Below, in pieces: positions 43,891 to 52,629 of a DNA stretch of 55,914 nt. The notes under the pieces were generated by a model. The model saw only the letters and a list, made by a program, of their open reading frames with translations. It was not told the DNA's origin and made no database searches. Within the stretch, counting starts at the first letter, position 1. Each line of letters opens with the position of its first letter. This DNA comes from Collinsella aerofaciens. Lineage in GTDB: Bacteria > Actinomycetota > Coriobacteriia > Coriobacteriales > Coriobacteriaceae. The position numbers and the translations under genes are program-made. The DNA is taken from NCBI RefSeq assembly GCF_028209395.1, contig NZ_JAQLDQ010000012.1:2467-58380 (forward strand). Reading direction: 5' to 3'.

Positions 43891-43999
43891 TTGGGCTCTG
43901 GAGGGAAGGGGGACCCCGATGGGGGAACTCGAGCGCAACATGCGCGATGACGTGGGGCAGCCGCTGGGCAATGTCCCAAGTTCAGACAATAGGAGACAA

Positions 44000-46900
44000 A
44001 TGGATATGTTTGAGGATGAGTGCCAACGCGCCTCGTGGCGTCGTCATGGAGCGATTGCCCGCGGCGTAGCCAAGCGCGGTCTGGTGGCGTTCCTGGCTTT
44101 TGCCATGGCTTTTGGCACCACGCCGGCGCAACTTTGGGCCGGGGGCGCCGAGGGCATTGCCGAGGCCGTGGCGCAGGCTGCGACGGGCGGCGAGGGCGCG
44201 GCGGCCGACGATGGCACCGCTGCCGACACCGGCGCGAACAGTGCGGCGGCGAGCGCCGCTGCCGATGACGCCGGCGCAGATCAGGGCGCAACTGCGAGTG
44301 CCGCGAATGGTGCCGACACCGCCGCAGGCAACGCGACTGAGTCCGAGAACTCTGCTGCGACGCCTGCTGCTTCGGAGCAGAAGAACGCCGTTGCCGCCGC
44401 GTCTGCCACAACGCTTTCGAGCGAGGCCAAGGTCTTCATCCAGGATACCAAGGATAAGGACAGCTCCTATTCCACGAAGTCGGGCGCGCTCAAGGCCGGT
44501 GAGACGCTTTGGGCAAATATGTACGATGAGGTCGAGGACGACTGGTACGGCACTTCGACTGAGTCCGTTGCCAATCCCGGCACTTGGACTTACACCTGGC
44601 TCGCCGGTACGACTAGGGCCAGCAGCAATGTCGCCGACTACACCGAGGTCGTAGGCCACGAGCAGTCGCTCACCGTCACCGCCGCGATGGAAGGCAAATA
44701 CTTCATCTGCAGGGTAACGGTTGATGGCAAGGACTACTACGGGCCGTCCGTTTCTTCCGGCTCGGGTATCAATGCCAACAACATCCCCGGTCCCGTGCTG
44801 GGTGCCGGGCAGATGGAGCTTAACAACGTCAAGCTGAGTAGCGACACGCCGAGCATAGGCGACACCCTGACGGCGACTCCGTACATAAGCTATTATCAGC
44901 AAGCCCCCGCCGACGCCAAGGTTACCTACACGTGGTCCGCATCCACCTCGCAGTACTCGGGCTTTACCAAGATCGAGGGCAAGACGGGTGCTTCGCTCGT
45001 GGTGGGCGACGACCTTGAGGGCAAGTACATCAGGGTCGAGGCCAACGCTGGCGTCAACACGGTGAACAAGACCACTTCCAGCAAGGTCAAACAGGCCGGT
45101 GCGGTTGAGATTTCGGCCGTGTCCATCATCAATACCAAGGACGATACGAGCGTCTTTGCGGTGGGGGATACCGCTAAGGCCCGCGCTAAGGAGAAGGGCG
45201 GCGCGTACGGCGCGTTCGTCGACGCGAGCAAGCTCAACTATCAGTGGCAGAGCTCTGACACCAAGAGTGGCACGTATACCGACATTGCGGGTGCCACGGG
45301 TGAGACCCTCGAGCTTACCGACGCTTTAGGTGGCAAGTACCTCAAGTGCAAGGTGTCCTCGAAGATCGGCTCTTCGAGCATGGCCAACAACACGGGCGCT
45401 CTCGTTGCGGCTACCGGTTCAATTAATGTTACGAGCGTGACTATGAGCCCGACTTCGGGCAAAGTCGAGGTTGGTTCTACGATTACGGCGACCGCCAAGG
45501 CGGGTTCCACCGACGTTACCGCCGATTCGCATGTCACGTGGCAGTGGTATAAGGGCACCTCGAACACCGCAAGCAAGTGCGACACGCCTATCAAGGGTGA
45601 GACCGGTAACACCCTGACGGTGACCGCCGCCCTTAAGGGCTACTACGTCGTGGCCAAGGCCAACGGCGGCTATGGCGAGCAGAAGCCGTACTATGCGGTG
45701 GGTCCCGTTTCCGTCGCGGGCCAAGTGGAGCTCTATGACGTGCAGTTCGAGGGTTCTCCTGCTACCAATGGCGTGCACGTAGGCGATACGCTCAAGACTA
45801 AGGTGCGCAAAAAGGACGGTTCGCGCTACAACTATATCGACCGCACCGATAACGTGACCTACCAGTGGCAGTATGCAAATAGCAGCTCGAGCTACGACTC
45901 CGCTTACACCGATATCCCCGGTGCTACCAAGGCCACCTATACCGTTGATGCCGCCTATGCTGGCAAGTATCTGCGCGTGAAGGTGACGAGCGAAAACACC
46001 GTTTCCAGCACGCAGAAGAAGAGCTCCTACGGCGGCGCGCAGTCCGTTGCCCCGCTCGGCCCCGTGACGCTTAAGGGCCAGTACAAGGTGGCGGGCATTG
46101 AGCTTGCCGATAAGAACGTTACGCTCAGCGTGGGCTCAAAGATCACACCGAGCGTGCAGGTTCCGGGTAGCTGGTCGGGCTCGACGAAGGACGTGCCCGA
46201 CGATGCCGAGTTGACCATGGCGTGGTATGCCAAGGGCGAGGGCGATGCCGATTGGACCGAGCTCACCGACGGCATCGATAAGACCGATGGCAGCCTGACT
46301 CTTACGGATGCGCTTGTCGGCAGGCGCATCAAAGTTACGGCGAGCGCTCTCGACAACACGGTTGAATGGGTTTCGTCCGATAGCGTCACCGCGGCGGGGG
46401 AGTATAGCCTGCTGCGCGTGATCGCCAGCCCGCAGATCAATAGCGATTCGGTCCATCTCGCCTCGGGTGATAGCGTCAAGGCGACGGCGCAGGCCAAGCG
46501 CGCCGACGGTTCGGCCACCAACGGTATCGACGTCACCGACCAGGCGACTGTTGCCTGGTATGCGGCGGACGACGCGAAGGCTCCCGCGGCTGACTGGACG
46601 CTGCTGTCCGATATGTCGGGCGCCGAGGCGACGGTTTCGGCTTCTGCCGCGGGCAAGTATCTGAAGGCTGTCGCCACGAGCGGTAGCTCGACGGTCGAGC
46701 TCGTCTCCGCCAACAAGGTTATCGCCGCGGGCTCGCTCGAGGCTGCAGTCCAAAAGCTCAACGATGCCAATAAGCAGATCGCTGTTGATTACAGCGCCAA
46801 GGGCGGCAACGTCAACGATGTTCTGAAGGCGCAGCTTGCCGATTTGGGCTTCACCGATATCGACGTCAAGGTCTCCGAGGGCGGCGTTGCCTTTAAGGCT

Positions 46901-49900
46901 GAGGATAACAAGGCCACGGTCGGTATCTCCGACGCCCAGGATAAGACCAACGGCGATGTGACGTTCTTTTACATTGACCCCAACGACTACACCGGTTACA
47001 ACATCGACGGTCTGCGTAGTGCCGATGTGGTGTTTGAGCTGTCGCGTGACGGCGAGAAGACCGAGTATTACCAGCCCAACAAGACGGTTCAGGTGGCTTG
47101 GGACGAGGCTAAACTGCAAGACCTTCTTGACGGAGCCGCCGAATCCCTGCAGATTGGCTACGCGGCGGGCGAGTCCGCCGATGGCGTGACCCAAAATGTC
47201 ACGCTTCCGTACAAGGCGGGTTCCGCAAAGAAATTCTCTGTTGAATGGACAAGCTCCGATACCGAGCGCCTGTTTGTTTCTGGTTATAGCTGGGAAGATA
47301 AGACGGGTAAGGTTTCGCGCGCATCGAGCGATCGAGACGTGGCGCTGACCGCCAAAGTTACGGTTACGAGCGGCGACATCAAGCTTGCCGGCTCGCACGA
47401 CTTCACCGTGACCGTCAAGGGCGATCCCGAGAAGGTCGCTGCCGACAAGAAGGCGCTGCAGGAGAAGGTCGATGCGGCCTTTACCTACGGCAACATCAAG
47501 TACTCCGGCACCGACGCGCCCGCCAACAAGGATGGCCTGACCGCCGACCTGCAGATGCCGCGCACGAGCACGCTCAAAATCGACGGCAAGTATTACGAGG
47601 TCAAGTACTCCGCCAGCACCGATGACATCACGTTCAACGGTTACAAGGGCACGGTCTATCAGCCGCTGCCTGGCACCGAGGCAGCGAAGACCAAGATCAC
47701 CCTCACGGTGACCGATAAGTCTAACGCCGAGGTCACGGCTAGTAAGACCCTCGATTTTGCGATTGCCCCGCAGGACCAGAACGAGCTCGATGCCGAGCTG
47801 TTCCACCTGAGCCTTGCAAAGTCAACATTCTCTCAGGGTATTCTTGACGGGCAGGATGCGTCCAATGTAACGGGGAACTTGCATGCGCCGTTGAAGGTGT
47901 ACGGTCAGGGGTATGCAGTTAACTGGTGCTATTCCTCCGAAGAGGCTGCAGGCCACTACGGCTTCGTGTTCAGTGAGCTCCCCGGCGGCACGGAGAACAC
48001 CTATCGTTTGCTCAAGTCGAGCAAACCGAGGGTTATCGCGCATGAGAACCTTATCTTCACTCAGCCCGAATACAACACGAAAGTCACAATTAGCGGCCGT
48101 CTGAAGAGTGAGCGTTTTGCCCGTTATGCCGAGCGCTATCCCGACAATTCGGACTACGCGGTGCTTGCCGGCTTGGATGTTTCTGCGACGGTAAACGTCA
48201 AGGGAACGACGGGGCTCGACAACCCGAACGAGGGCAAGACCATTACGGTGACGGCCAAGGTCACGGGCGTTTCCGCAAGTGATGCTGACGGCGATTATAC
48301 CGAGCAATCGGTGGCGCCCTTGACCGAGCTCACGCTTCCTGCCGACGAAGACACGACGGCCGAGTCGGTGCTCGAGCAGCTTATGACGGCTGCCGGTTGC
48401 ACGAACCTCGAAGCAAATGCATGGGGTCTTACGAGTGCGACGATGCCCGATGGCCGCGTGCTGAGCACAACGAGCGCCGCGCCGTACAGCTACTGGTCGT
48501 TCTTTGTAAACAATGGGTATGCGAGCGTCGGTGCTCCGAGCTACTACCTCAAGAACGGCGATTGCGTCGAGTTCCGTTATGTTAAGGGTGACGGCACGCA
48601 GAAGCCCTCGACGGCTCCTGCTACCAATCCCGGAACGGAGCATCCCGATGTCGATGCGGCATGGAATGGTTTTGCGAACGGTGGCTCGGGATCCTCGACG
48701 GACGCCCTTACGCCTACAACAAAGACCGATACGCCTTCTTGGGCACTTAATCTTCTGACCGAAGAGCAGCAGAAGGCAGGTGCAAGCGCCTCTGCGTCTG
48801 ACCCCATTGTCGCGAACGGAAAGGTATACCTTGTCACGGGCGCTTCGGTATGGGGTGGAAAGACGTGGAATGCTGTCCTGAATGAGATTGATCCCGAGAC
48901 GGGTTCCGTTCTGCGATCTCTTGAGCTTGGCTCTTCCATGGATACCACCTGCCGTCCTGTTATTGCGCAAGGCATTATTTTGATTCCGCTTTCCGGCGGC
49001 TATCTGCAGGCTGTTTCGGCGAAAACGTTTGAGACGCTTTGGTATTCCGATGCATTTACGAAGCAGAACCTGTCTTCGTTGACCGTTGACGGCGACTACG
49101 TCTATATCAACACCCTTGATTATTGGTCTGGCAATGGCAATGACGTGCAAAACGGTACGGTCAGGCGCATCAATATTCACACGGGCGCCATCGCCGGTAG
49201 CGCCTCCGTCGCTGACGGAGGTTACTACTGGTCTGGCGGCCTGATGGTAAATGGCTACTATGTCGTTGGCGGCGACTATGGCCAGGTGCGCGTATATTCT
49301 GCCGATCTGTCAAAGCTTGTTGGTTCGATTAAGCTGTCTGGTGGCAACATCCGTTCGGCGCTTACCGTTCATGACGGTTATATATATGCTGTTACGCGCG
49401 ACGATGGTACGTTGCACAAGCTGACCATTGGTTCCGATGGTTCCATTACTGAGGCCGCGAAAGTTCAGTTTGCCGCTTATTCGACTTCGACGCCCGTTTT
49501 CAGTGGTAAGTATGCTTTTATTGGCGGGACAACCGTGAACAATTGGAAGGCCAAGGCCAAGGCTAAGGCTAAGGCTAAGGCTAAGGGCCTGCTTTCGATC
49601 ATTGACCTCTCCGATATGAGTGTGAAGCAGATTACGAAGGCCAATGGCGAAGAGCTTGGCTTTGAGTCCAAGGGCACGCCGCTCGTCTCAACACATGATG
49701 GCGAGACGTACGTATATTTCACCTTGAACGGCGCCAAGGGCAATTGGCCTAACTACACTACCGGCGGTGGCGTGTACATGTACAAGCTGGGCGATGCCGA
49801 GGCAACCGAGGTGTTCGTTCCCGGTTCTGGATATGCCAACTATTGCATGGCCTCGGTTGTCTGCGATCAGTTCGGCAATCTGTATTACACCAACGATTCG

Positions 49901-50482
49901 GGCCATCTCTTCTGTGTGAAATCTCAGGCACATCGCGTCAAGTTTGATGCTCAGGGCGGCTCGTCGGTCAATGGTCAGACCCCCGCTTCGGGCTCGACTG
50001 TCAGCAAGCCGACCGATCCGACGCGCGAGGGCTATACCTTCGCTGGTTGGTACACCGATGAAGCTTGTACAAAGGCGTATGACTTTAGCGTTGCGGTGAC
50101 GGCTGATATGACGCTGTATGCCAAGTGGATCAAGAAGGCCGCTGACAACAACGGCGGTTCTGGCGGCAATGGCGGCTCCGGTTCTGGCAACGGTACGAAC
50201 GGGCAGCAGTCCGGCGGTGCTGTCTCGCCGGGTCAGAAGCCGGTCTCCACGACCACCACGACCGAGACCAAGGACGATAAGGATTCCAAGAAGGATTCCG
50301 ATAAGTCCGGCAAGAAGGATGGCAAGTCCGATACGGGCTCGTCTGCTACGACCGCTGCTAAGAAGTCCGCTGCTGCTCCGGCACAGGAGTCTGGCTTCAA
50401 CCCGCTCGCCATTGTTGGCGTGGCGGCCGGCGTGATCGGTCTCGCAGTCATCGGTGTGTTCGTGTTTACCAAGCGTCGGTAG
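44000..50482 (+). CDS. Giant riboswitch-controlled surface protein: Ig repeats, transcobalamin-like DUF4430, beta-propeller
   Basis: A 2160-residue type I surface protein. Signal peptide to about residue 48 (KRGLVAFLAFAMAFGTTPAQ), then an Ala/Asp-rich linker. About 140-914: seven Ig-like repeats, each with a VGDTL-type strand and a GKYLR/GKYIR-type end. About 915-1430: three or so atrophied bacterial Ig-like units. About 1450-1533: DUF4430, similar to the beta domain of transcobalamin and intrinsic factor (AESVLEQLMTAAGC, then YSYWSFFVNNGYASV, then LKNGDCVEFRYVKGDG). About 1590-1976: PQQ-type beta-propeller. About 1981-2046: InlB/Listeria-Bacteroides repeat (GYTFAGWYTDEACTKAYDF). A Ser/Lys/Asp linker, membrane helix and KRR complete it; no LPXTG. 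The start is ATG 44000 behind AGGAGA; ATG 43919 behind GGAGGGAAGGGGG is an in-frame alternative. Likely role: corrinoid capture (inference). Confidence 0.85.
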   Translation: MDMFEDECQRASWRRHGAIARGVAKRGLVAFLAFAMAFGTTPAQLWAGGAEGIAEAVAQAATGGEGAAADDGTAADTGANSAAASAAADDAGADQGATASAANGADTAAGNATESENSAATPAASEQKNAVAAASATTLSSEAKVFIQDTKDKDSSYSTKSGALKAGETLWANMYDEVEDDWYGTSTESVANPGTWTYTWLAGTTRASSNVADYTEVVGHEQSLTVTAAMEGKYFICRVTVDGKDYYGPSVSSGSGINANNIPGPVLGAGQMELNNVKLSSDTPSIGDTLTATPYISYYQQAPADAKVTYTWSASTSQYSGFTKIEGKTGASLVVGDDLEGKYIRVEANAGVNTVNKTTSSKVKQAGAVEISAVSIINTKDDTSVFAVGDTAKARAKEKGGAYGAFVDASKLNYQWQSSDTKSGTYTDIAGATGETLELTDALGGKYLKCKVSSKIGSSSMANNTGALVAATGSINVTSVTMSPTSGKVEVGSTITATAKAGSTDVTADSHVTWQWYKGTSNTASKCDTPIKGETGNTLTVTAALKGYYVVAKANGGYGEQKPYYAVGPVSVAGQVELYDVQFEGSPATNGVHVGDTLKTKVRKKDGSRYNYIDRTDNVTYQWQYANSSSSYDSAYTDIPGATKATYTVDAAYAGKYLRVKVTSENTVSSTQKKSSYGGAQSVAPLGPVTLKGQYKVAGIELADKNVTLSVGSKITPSVQVPGSWSGSTKDVPDDAELTMAWYAKGEGDADWTELTDGIDKTDGSLTLTDALVGRRIKVTASALDNTVEWVSSDSVTAAGEYSLLRVIASPQINSDSVHLASGDSVKATAQAKRADGSATNGIDVTDQATVAWYAADDAKAPAADWTLLSDMSGAEATVSASAAGKYLKAVATSGSSTVELVSANKVIAAGSLEAAVQKLNDANKQIAVDYSAKGGNVNDVLKAQLADLGFTDIDVKVSEGGVAFKAEDNKATVGISDAQDKTNGDVTFFYIDPNDYTGYNIDGLRSADVVFELSRDGEKTEYYQPNKTVQVAWDEAKLQDLLDGAAESLQIGYAAGESADGVTQNVTLPYKAGSAKKFSVEWTSSDTERLFVSGYSWEDKTGKVSRASSDRDVALTAKVTVTSGDIKLAGSHDFTVTVKGDPEKVAADKKALQEKVDAAFTYGNIKYSGTDAPANKDGLTADLQMPRTSTLKIDGKYYEVKYSASTDDITFNGYKGTVYQPLPGTEAAKTKITLTVTDKSNAEVTASKTLDFAIAPQDQNELDAELFHLSLAKSTFSQGILDGQDASNVTGNLHAPLKVYGQGYAVNWCYSSEEAAGHYGFVFSELPGGTENTYRLLKSSKPRVIAHENLIFTQPEYNTKVTISGRLKSERFARYAERYPDNSDYAVLAGLDVSATVNVKGTTGLDNPNEGKTITVTAKVTGVSASDADGDYTEQSVAPLTELTLPADEDTTAESVLEQLMTAAGCTNLEANAWGLTSATMPDGRVLSTTSAAPYSYWSFFVNNGYASVGAPSYYLKNGDCVEFRYVKGDGTQKPSTAPATNPGTEHPDVDAAWNGFANGGSGSSTDALTPTTKTDTPSWALNLLTEEQQKAGASASASDPIVANGKVYLVTGASVWGGKTWNAVLNEIDPETGSVLRSLELGSSMDTTCRPVIAQGIILIPLSGGYLQAVSAKTFETLWYSDAFTKQNLSSLTVDGDYVYINTLDYWSGNGNDVQNGTVRRINIHTGAIAGSASVADGGYYWSGGLMVNGYYVVGGDYGQVRVYSADLSKLVGSIKLSGGNIRSALTVHDGYIYAVTRDDGTLHKLTIGSDGSITEAAKVQFAAYSTSTPVFSGKYAFIGGTTVNNWKAKAKAKAKAKAKGLLSIIDLSDMSVKQITKANGEELGFESKGTPLVSTHDGETYVYFTLNGAKGNWPNYTTGGGVYMYKLGDAEATEVFVPGSGYANYCMASVVCDQFGNLYYTNDSGHLFCVKSQAHRVKFDAQGGSSVNGQTPASGSTVSKPTDPTREGYTFAGWYTDEACTKAYDFSVAVTADMTLYAKWIKKAADNNGGSGGNGGSGSGNGTNGQQSGGAVSPGQKPVSTTTTTETKDDKDSKKDSDKSGKKDGKSDTGSSATTAAKKSAAAPAQESGFNPLAIVGVAAGVIGLAVIGVFVFTKRR
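49547..49585 (+). repeat. Hexanucleotide microsatellite in the beta-propeller
   Basis: Six AAGGCC/AAGGCT units encode six Lys-Ala steps between NNW and GLLSIIDL, in a loop of the propeller. The period of six keeps the frame whatever the copy number. Confidence 0.9.
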
Positions 50483-50491
50483 GTGAGGGCT

Positions 50492-51370
50492 GTGTCCAAT
50501 AAGCCTCAGGACGCCGAGTCCAAGCAGCCCGACTCGTCGTTCATCCAGCTTGACGATGCAAAGAAAAAGGACGCCGCTTCGGCGGCGTCCGCCCCTCGGC
50601 GCAAGGCGCTTTTTGGCGCCCTGACGGCCGTCTGCATCGTCTTGATCGTTGTGTCGCTGGGTTTTGTCCAACCTTCTTCCAGCGGTGCTTGGTCCATCGA
50701 TTGGATCGCTCGGGCCGTGGCGGGGAAGAGCGTTGCCGGCTCTGGCTCTACCGCCTCTCGCAAGACGGAGGCAGCGGGCTCCTCGTCTTCTGACGCTGTG
50801 GACTCCGAGTCCAAGGACTCGGATGAATCTGATTCCAAGGACAAGTCTGAATCTTCGGACAAGAAGTCTGACAAGGATTCGAAGGAGAAGAAGTCCGAAG
50901 GCAAAGGCGGCAAGAAGTCCAGCAACACGTCTGCCGGACAGGGCTCCGAATTCGCCGGTGGATCGAGCTCTTCTTCGGGCAGCGACTCGGCGTCCGGCGG
51001 TGGGTCTGCATCCAACAGTGGCGGCGCCTCTGCGGGCAATCAGGACGGCTCGCAGCAGCCTGGCTACGTCACGGTAACGGTCTCGGTCACATCGAGCGCT
51101 GTGGGCAATCCTGTGTCTTCTAGTGGCACCTTCACCTTTAACAAGGGCGCTACGGTCTACGATGCCCTGTGCGCCCTAGGGCTTTCCGTGAATGCGCGCG
51201 GCACGTCGTACGGCACGTATGTCGCCGCTATCGGCGGCTTGGCCGAGAAGGAGCACGGCGGCACGAGCGGCTGGATGTACTCCGTCAACGGCGCAACGCC
51301 CAACACGGCCTGCAGCAACTACGTTCTCTCCAATGGCGACACAGTCGTTTGGTATTACGTAACGGGCTAG
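50492..51370 (+). CDS. Membrane-anchored protein with transcobalamin-like DUF4430 domain
   Basis: A 292-residue type II membrane protein. A short cytoplasmic tail precedes one helix (FGALTAVCIVLIVVSLGFV, about 43-62). A Ser/Asp/Lys-rich spacer of about 120 residues follows, then a C-terminal DUF4430 domain (about 195-292). The latter reads SSGTFTFNKGATVYDALCAL, then AAIGGLAEKEHGGTSGWMYS and VNGATPNTACSNYVLSNGDT. The GLAE and Trp/Tyr-containing centre resembles, from memory, the beta domain of human intrinsic factor. It starts nine bases after the giant gene. I chose GTG 50492 (AGGTGAGGG upstream) over GTG 50483. It shares the cobalamin-riboswitch transcript, so the two DUF4430 proteins should act together. 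A terminator follows. Confidence 0.87.
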   Translation: MSNKPQDAESKQPDSSFIQLDDAKKKDAASAASAPRRKALFGALTAVCIVLIVVSLGFVQPSSSGAWSIDWIARAVAGKSVAGSGSTASRKTEAAGSSSSDAVDSESKDSDESDSKDKSESSDKKSDKDSKEKKSEGKGGKKSSNTSAGQGSEFAGGSSSSSGSDSASGGGSASNSGGASAGNQDGSQQPGYVTVTVSVTSSAVGNPVSSSGTFTFNKGATVYDALCALGLSVNARGTSYGTYVAAIGGLAEKEHGGTSGWMYSVNGATPNTACSNYVLSNGDTVVWYYVTG

Positions 51371-51392
51371 ATGCCTCGACATAACGCGCCAA

Positions 51393-51430
51393 ACGGGCGG
51401 TTCGGACCAACATCCGAGCCGCCCGTATTT
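51393..51430 (+). terminator. Terminator of the riboswitch-led operon
   Basis: ACGGGCGG-T-TCGG (51393-51405) pairs with CCGA-G-CCGCCCGT (51414-51426) followed by ATTT. Confidence 0.8.
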
Positions 51431-51464
51431 CATGCGAATGGGACTGGGTCGCCGGGTCTCTCTG

Positions 51465-51503
51465 TAAACAAAAAGCCGGTTGGAACGTGAATTCCAGCCG
51501 GCT
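51465..51503 (-). terminator. Terminator after GtrA gene 1
   Basis: AGCCGG-T-TGGAA (51474-51485) pairs with TTCCA-G-CCGGCT (51492-51503). On the minus strand it is followed by TTTTTGTTT. Confidence 0.85.
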
Positions 51504-51528
51504 GCGAAGCGAGATTATGTTGGGTCGT

Positions 51529-51936
51529 CTACGACTGTGCGCCCTCGAGGAAAAGGCGGCGGCTAAAGTAGTTGTACCAGGTGACCAGGAACGTGGCGAT
51601 GGCCTTCATGGCCTGGTAGCCGATGCTCAAAAACGTGACGCCCACAAACATGTACAGGTCGTTGAGACCCAGGCCAATCACCGACAGGATGGTGAAGATC
51701 GTGAACTCGCGCTTGCGGCTCATGCCCTCGCGGTGGTCGAACACGTACTTCATGCTGAGCCAGTAGTTAACCACGACGGATGTGGTAAACGAGACCGTGG
51801 TGCTCATCAAAAAGTCAAGGTGGAACAGCTCGACGAGCGCAATGAGCATACCCCAGTCGATGCCAAAGGAGATAAGACCCACGACAGCGAACTTGAAGAA
51901 CTGCTTGGTATGAGGTTGTGCCAGTGCCTTGCGCAC
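51529..51936 (-). CDS. GtrA-family membrane protein 1
   Basis: A 135-residue, four-helix GtrA/DPMS-type protein. Family members help move or modify polyprenyl-phosphate-linked sugars for cell-wall polysaccharides. The start region QFFKFAVVGLISFGIDWGML is canonical, followed by NYWLSMKYVFDHREGMSRKR and NDLYMFVGVTFL. The start is GTG at 51936 (MRKALAQPHTKQ); no in-frame ATG lies between it and the upstream stop. It is a paralogue of the gene at 52156, with which it shares the MSRKREF/MSRRREF loop and the FLEG end. No glycosyltransferase gene is adjacent, so the substrate is open. Confidence 0.9.
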   Translation of the reverse strand: MRKALAQPHTKQFFKFAVVGLISFGIDWGMLIALVELFHLDFLMSTTVSFTTSVVVNYWLSMKYVFDHREGMSRKREFTIFTILSVIGLGLNDLYMFVGVTFLSIGYQAMKAIATFLVTWYNYFSRRLFLEGAQS

Positions 51937-52155
51937 GTAATCACATCCAATGCATTGACGAATCGAGCAGAGGATACTTTAGAGCTTTTGCATGGGAAAC
52001 GTAAGGTCTTTGGCAAGAACTATACGAACTCGCCAAATTTGCAAGAGACAATCCGCAAACGTTGTAAATCCTTCCGTAAACGAGCAAGGCCCACGAACAG
52101 CGCAGCGCTCGACGCACATCGTCCGTGAGCCCCGTAGTGCAACGAGGAGGCCGGG

Positions 52156-52551
52156 TTACTTGGTCTCCTCGCCCTCCAGGAAGATCTTTCGGGTTACAAA
52201 GTTGTAGACCATGACCAGTGCGGTGGCGCAAATCTTGGCGATATTGGCTTCGAGCCCCAGGCCGGCGTTGAGGGCCAGTACGATGCCGTCGTTGAGAGCC
52301 AAACCGATCACGGACAGCACGACAAAGATAATGAACTCGCGGCGGCGGCTCATGCCCTCCTTGTGCGCAAACACGTACTTCATGCTCGCGACGTAGTTAA
52401 AGATGAGCGAAACGATAAAGCCGCTGGTATTGGCGATCAGGATGTTAAGACCCAGGCCGTAGTGGAGCAGATTCATGATGCCAAAGTCGATGACGGTGGC
52501 AATGACGCCGACGACGCCAAACTTCATGATCTGCGCAAAGAGCTTTTGCAT
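52156..52551 (-). CDS. GtrA-family membrane protein 2
   Basis: A 131-residue, four-helix GtrA-type protein: MQKLFAQIMKFGVVGVIATV, then NYVASMKYVFAHKEGMSRRR, then LVMVYNFVTRKIFLEGEE. I chose ATG 52551 because the family begins at this point. A TTG at 52614 would add 21 residues but sits directly against its ribosome-like GGGG. It is a paralogue of GtrA 1. It lies 78 bases after the fbp stop on the same strand with no terminator between, so it is probably co-transcribed with fbp. The 219 bases between the two GtrA genes hold no gene. Confidence 0.88.
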   Translation of the reverse strand: MQKLFAQIMKFGVVGVIATVIDFGIMNLLHYGLGLNILIANTSGFIVSLIFNYVASMKYVFAHKEGMSRRREFIIFVVLSVIGLALNDGIVLALNAGLGLEANIAKICATALVMVYNFVTRKIFLEGEETK

Positions 52552-52629
52552 GGTACCTGCCTTAGGGTGGCGCCGCAGCGCCGTGGGGATGACGAACTCA
52601 GCAAGTTTAGCCAATCCCCACGGGTGGAG

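Noticed and set aside
50380..50482. LPXTG-type sorting signal at the end of the giant protein
   Set aside because: The C-terminus has a membrane helix and KRR but no LPXTG or LAXTG; I treat it as a membrane anchor.
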